Below are positions 60,907 through 64,000 of a stretch of DNA of 64,000 nt, piece after piece (position 1 is the stretch's first letter; every line of letters begins with the position of its first letter). The DNA is from Pirellulales bacterium. Its GTDB lineage: Bacteria > Planctomycetota > Planctomycetia > Pirellulales > JAEUIK01. Position numbers and translations under genes: made by a program. The notes below the pieces were generated by a model, which was given only the letters and a program-made list of their open reading frames with translations, had not been told where the DNA came from and did not search any database. The stretch lies in contig JAIBBZ010000005.1 of NCBI GenBank assembly GCA_019694435.1, forward strand, positions 1 through 64,000, given 5' to 3'.

Positions 60907-61188
60907 TCAGGCGGCCGTGCCCGGGCGGGCAAAGCTCACCCCCAGTGAGGTCACGACCGGTTGACGCTTGTTCGACGCCGCCGCGGCAGGCTCGCTGAAC
61001 ATCCAGTTGTCCAACACGCGGCGCAGGGCCGCCCAGAGCGCCAGCTCGGCGTCGATGAAGCTGTCTTCGCTTTCGAACAGCGACGCCTTGCCGGTGTGAT
61101 ACTTGAGCGTGACGTCGTAAGCGGCGATCGTCAGCTCGGCGATCAGGTCTTCGTAGCGTTCTGTATTAGGTTTGGCGGTAGCGATCAT
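60907..61188 (-). CDS. Small protein within the sulfate operon
   Basis: A 93-aa protein (start MIATAKPNTERYEDLIAEL with AAGGA upstream; an ATG 18 bases earlier is possible). It is mostly helical, with ELTIAAYDVTLKYHTGKASLFESEDSFIDAELALWAALRRVLDNW in outline. It lies between the binding-protein gene and cysT, 40 and 46 bases from its neighbours, so it is co-transcribed. Not a known Cys component; possibly a lineage-specific regulator. Confidence 0.65.
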   Translation of the reverse strand: MIATAKPNTERYEDLIAELTIAAYDVTLKYHTGKASLFESEDSFIDAELALWAALRRVLDNWMFSEPAAAASNKRQPVVTSLGVSFARPGTAA

Positions 61189-61228
61189 GGGGATATGTCC
61201 TTGCATGGTGGGCGGCAAATGCGGGTGG

Positions 61229-62284
61229 TTATGGCTTCGTATAGATGCTGTCGAACACGGCGCCTTCGGCGAAGAATCGCTTGTCGGCCTCGGCCCAATC
61301 GCTGGCCAGCTCCTTGATCGAGAACATCTGCAGCGTGGGGAACTGCTCGCGAAACTCGGCCAGGATCTCCGCCTTCGAGGGGCGGTAGAAATTGCGGCCG
61401 ATCGTGCGCTGGGCGTCCTCCGTGTAGAGGAATTCGAGGTAAGCCTTGGCGACTTCCGCGGTGCCTTTGTGCTCGACATTCTTGTCGACCCAGGCCACGC
61501 GCGGCTCGGCCAGAATGCTGATCGGCGGATAGACGATCTCCAACGCACCGTTCGATTCGTGGACCTCGAGATGAGCCTCGTTTTCCCAGGTCAGATGCAC
61601 GTCGCCGATGTTCTTCTGGGCGAAGGTCGTCGTCGCGGCCCGGGCACCCGAATCGAGGACCGGCACGTGCTTGTACAGCTCGGTGACGAGTTTCAAGGCG
61701 TCTTCGTCCGAGCCGCCGCGCAGGCGGACCGAGCCCCAGGCGCCCAGGAAGCTCAGCTTTCCGTTGCCCGAGGTCTTTGGGTTGGGCGTGATCACCTGGA
61801 CGTCGGGCTTGATCAGGTCGTTCCAGTCCTTGACTCCCTTGGGGTTGTCCTTGCGGACGACGAACACAATCGTCGAACTGTAGGGCAGCGAGCCGTTGGG
61901 CAGACGCGTGCTCCAGTCGGCGGCAATCAGCCCGGACTTTTGCACGGCCTCGGTGTCGGTCACCATCGCCAGCGTCACGACGTCGGCCTCGAGGCCATCG
62001 ATCACCGCCCGGGCCTGGCTCGACGAGCCGCCGTGCGATTGCTTGATGGTCACGTCGTGGCCAGTCTGCTGCTTGTATTGAGCAATGAATTGCTCATTGA
62101 GCTGTTTCCACAGCTCACGCGTCGGATCGTACGAGACGTTGAGCAACTCGAACGACTTGCCCGATCTGGCGGGTGCGCTGGCGCCGGAATTCCCGGCGGC
62201 GCTGTTGTTACAGCCTGTCAACGACAACGCCACGATGGCCAGGCAAGCAGCGAGGTGGACGGCGGCATTCGACGTGAATCGCAT
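61229..62284 (-). CDS. Sulfate-binding lipoprotein
   Basis: A 351-aa extracytoplasmic solute-binding protein. Signal peptide with lipobox SLTGC; mature part has FELLNVSYDPTRELWKQLN, QSHGGSSSQARAVIDGLEADVVTLA and NPKTSGNGK, all typical of sulfate-binding proteins (Sbp/CysP). It captures sulfate at the outer face for CysT/CysW/CysA. It heads the operon, divergent from the sigma-54 activator. Confidence 0.93.
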   Translation of the reverse strand: MRFTSNAAVHLAACLAIVALSLTGCNNSAAGNSGASAPARSGKSFELLNVSYDPTRELWKQLNEQFIAQYKQQTGHDVTIKQSHGGSSSQARAVIDGLEADVVTLAMVTDTEAVQKSGLIAADWSTRLPNGSLPYSSTIVFVVRKDNPKGVKDWNDLIKPDVQVITPNPKTSGNGKLSFLGAWGSVRLRGGSDEDALKLVTELYKHVPVLDSGARAATTTFAQKNIGDVHLTWENEAHLEVHESNGALEIVYPPISILAEPRVAWVDKNVEHKGTAEVAKAYLEFLYTEDAQRTIGRNFYRPSKAEILAEFREQFPTLQMFSIKELASDWAEADKRFFAEGAVFDSIYTKP

Positions 62285-62723
62285 CGCGGTTTCCTTCCGG
62301 GCAAACGGGGAGTGGCAGTTTGGGAATGGGAGGCGTCGCGCATCTCAGCGCGATGCGACGACGATGGAGAATCGAGCGGCAGGAAGTCGGTCATGTCAGG
62401 CGGTCGAGGGCGGCTTCCTTACCGCGCGACCGCCTCGCAACATCGCCAACTGCAGAGACCGTCCCGCGCGCGGCCCGAGCCCTCGGCCGTTCTGCTCGCG
62501 GCAGGTTCATTCATCTGAGCTGGAGCGCCAGAAGCGATCATGCGGGCGACTCATCGCAACAGGCGTGCCAATCGGACCGACCCGCTGAAAACTCGGAAAA
62601 ACGCCCGTGAAGCCTGCCCCATGCGTCCGAGACCAGCACATTTAACGGATTTTCCGTGTTCAATTACGGGCTGGTTCAATATAATATCACGGTTCCATTA
62701 CTAATCACGGGTTACCGTCTGCG
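62285..62723. promoter_or_regulatory. Divergent promoter region of the sulfate operon and sigma-54 activator
   Basis: No gene in this 439-base gap. Toward the activator gene, three similar heptamers, TTACGGG (62664), TCACGGT (62687) and TCACGGG (62705), occur about 20 bases apart around the A/T-rich TTCAATATAATAT (possible -10 TATAAT). They may be sites for a regulator of either gene. Confidence 0.4.
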
Positions 62724-64000
62724 ATGGACCGGTTCGCCAACCTGCTCTTAGACGTCTGGCGCGAGGCGTCGCGGCACGCCGAATCGGGCGAGGCGGTGAC
62801 GATTGCCGCGCCCGAGTTGTTTCGCCAATTGCCGCTCGACGTGCTTGCGGTGCGCCGGCTCGACGTCGAACGCTCGATTCTCGAAACCGTCGTCACGGGA
62901 CTGGCCAGCCGGCACGCGGTGCCTGAGCGTTCGGCCGACTTGCTCGCACCCGCGCAACTGGAAGGGCTGCTTGATTGGTGCCAACGCGGCGAAGTGCTGC
63001 ACTCGGGCGCCGAAGGTGCGGACACGCTGGCGACGCTCCTGGCCGGCGGCTTGCGCGGCGACGTGCTTGCTGGTCCCTTGAACGACGCCTCGGGAGCGCT
63101 CGGAGTGCTCGTGTGTGTTGCCACGGCGCCGCGCAAATTCAGCAAGCGCCACAGCGACCTGGTCGCGCTGCTCCTCGAGCCGTTTTCGATCTGGCTGGCG
63201 AACGAACGACGGATTCGCGAGCTGCGCCGCGATCGCGAAGCTGCTGAGGCCGATCGACAGGCCTTGCTCGCACGCCTCGGCCGCACCGACCTCAACGAAG
63301 CCATCGTCGGCGCCGAGTCGGGCTTGCGCCCCGTCATGGAACGTATCGAGCAGGTCGCGCGGACCGATGTGCCTGTGCTGATCTTGGGCGAAACCGGGTC
63401 GGGCAAAGAGGTTGTGGCCCGGGCGATTCACCAGCGGTCGCGCCGCGCCGATGGTCCCTTCTTACGAGTTAACTGCGGCGCCATTCCCCCGGAGCTGGTC
63501 GACAGCGAGCTGTTCGGCCACGAGCGCGGCAGCTTTACCGGCGCCAGCGGATTGCGCAAAGGCTGGTTCGAACGCGCCGACGGCGGCACCTTGTTCCTCG
63601 ACGAATGCGGCGAGCTGCCGCCGGCCGTCCAGGTGCGGCTGCTGAGGGTCCTGCAAGATGGTTCCTTCGAGCGTGTCGGTGGCGAGCAGGCGATGCACGT
63701 CGACGTCCGCATCGTAGCCGCGACTCACCGCCACCTCGAGGCGATGGTGACGGATGGCGCTTTTCGCCAGGACCTCTGGTACCGCCTGGCCGTCTTCCCG
63801 ATTCATTTGCCCCCGCTGCGCGACCGACTCGAGGACATCCCCGAGATGGCCGCACATTTCGCGCTCAAGTCCGCCCGCAAATTGGGCTTCCCGCCTTGCC
63901 TGCCTTCGACGGCCGACCTGAATCAGTTGGTGACCTATAACTGGCCAGGCAATGTTCGCGAGCTGGCGGCGGTGATCGAGCGTGCGGCCATCTTGGGTGA
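62724..64000 (+). CDS. Sigma-54-dependent transcriptional activator (partial, runs off window)
   Basis: The first 425 codons of an activator starting MDRFANLLLDVW. The N-terminal 180 residues fit a GAF-like sensor domain. The AAA domain shows Walker A GETGSGKE (222-229), the sigma-54 contact loop GSFTGA (269-274, a common variant of GAFTGA), Walker B GTLFLDEC and the arginine-finger region DLWYRLAVFPI. The DNA-binding domain lies beyond 64000. It resembles NorR/FhlA-type regulators. Being divergent from the sulfate operon, it may control it, but the target is not shown. Confidence 0.9.
   Translation, partial: MDRFANLLLDVWREASRHAESGEAVTIAAPELFRQLPLDVLAVRRLDVERSILETVVTGLASRHAVPERSADLLAPAQLEGLLDWCQRGEVLHSGAEGADTLATLLAGGLRGDVLAGPLNDASGALGVLVCVATAPRKFSKRHSDLVALLLEPFSIWLANERRIRELRRDREAAEADRQALLARLGRTDLNEAIVGAESGLRPVMERIEQVARTDVPVLILGETGSGKEVVARAIHQRSRRADGPFLRVNCGAIPPELVDSELFGHERGSFTGASGLRKGWFERADGGTLFLDECGELPPAVQVRLLRVLQDGSFERVGGEQAMHVDVRIVAATHRHLEAMVTDGAFRQDLWYRLAVFPIHLPPLRDRLEDIPEMAAHFALKSARKLGFPPCLPSTADLNQLVTYNWPGNVRELAAVIERAAILG

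Overview
The window is high-GC bacterial DNA most consistent with a planctomycete (Pirellula/Gemmata-like). The host part carries a DUF1559 protein with a type IV pilin-like N-terminus and an H-x9-DG-type C-terminus, a hallmark of Planctomycetota. Most of the window is one integrated mobile element of about 55.6 kb inserted at the 3' end of a tRNA-Arg(CCU) gene. The last 52 bases of that tRNA (129-180) are repeated exactly at 55685-55736, giving attL and attR. Host DNA lies at 1-128 and from 55737 onward.

Element, left arm (119-16498, all minus strand): a tyrosine integrase abutting the tRNA, an AlpA-like helix-turn-helix protein, a TraD/TrwB-like coupling ATPase, a small membrane protein, a MobF relaxase-helicase, a ribbon-helix-helix protein with a candidate oriT, several small element-type unknowns, an unusual cassette (membrane vWA protein, tubulin/FtsZ-like protein, DUF3102-like DNA-binding protein), a 380-aa unknown, and a ParA/ParG-like partition pair. 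No VirB4 or other mating-pair genes are visible, so this looks like a mobilizable element or integrated plasmid rather than a self-sufficient ICE. A plasmid-type origin with six iterons (16816-16969) and an AT-rich stretch precedes a RepA-like initiator, so the element carries a complete replicon.

Element, middle (18.6-34.4 kb): two DUF433/DUF5615 toxin-antitoxin-like pairs, a DUF2726 protein, an AAA ATPase plus subtilisin-like protease pair resembling IetAS (plasmid stabilization and anti-phage defence), a second tyrosine recombinase, a pRiA4b ORF-3 protein, a DUF932 protein and small regulators. This part also holds much RNA-like structure: a roughly 1.7-kb gene-free stretch (25.3-27.0 kb) full of stable hairpins with a group II intron domain V-like motif, a large hairpin covering a ribosome-binding site (20213-20293), and three dispersed copies of one structured element whose closing stems covary.

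Element, right arm (34.5-54 kb, plus strand): metal-resistance cargo. Two HME-RND efflux systems (adaptor plus pump), His-rich and Cys-rich lipoproteins, a thioredoxin-like secreted protein, an ABC permease/ATPase pair with Cys-rich insertions, a Zn/Cd-type P1B ATPase and a TolC-like outer-membrane factor. A decayed transposase lies between the cargo and attR.

Host, right flank: DUF1559 protein, a lipoprotein, then a sulfate-uptake operon on the minus strand (DUF2292/YezD, CysA, CysW, CysT, a small unknown, sulfate-binding lipoprotein) and a divergent sigma-54-dependent activator truncated by the window end.
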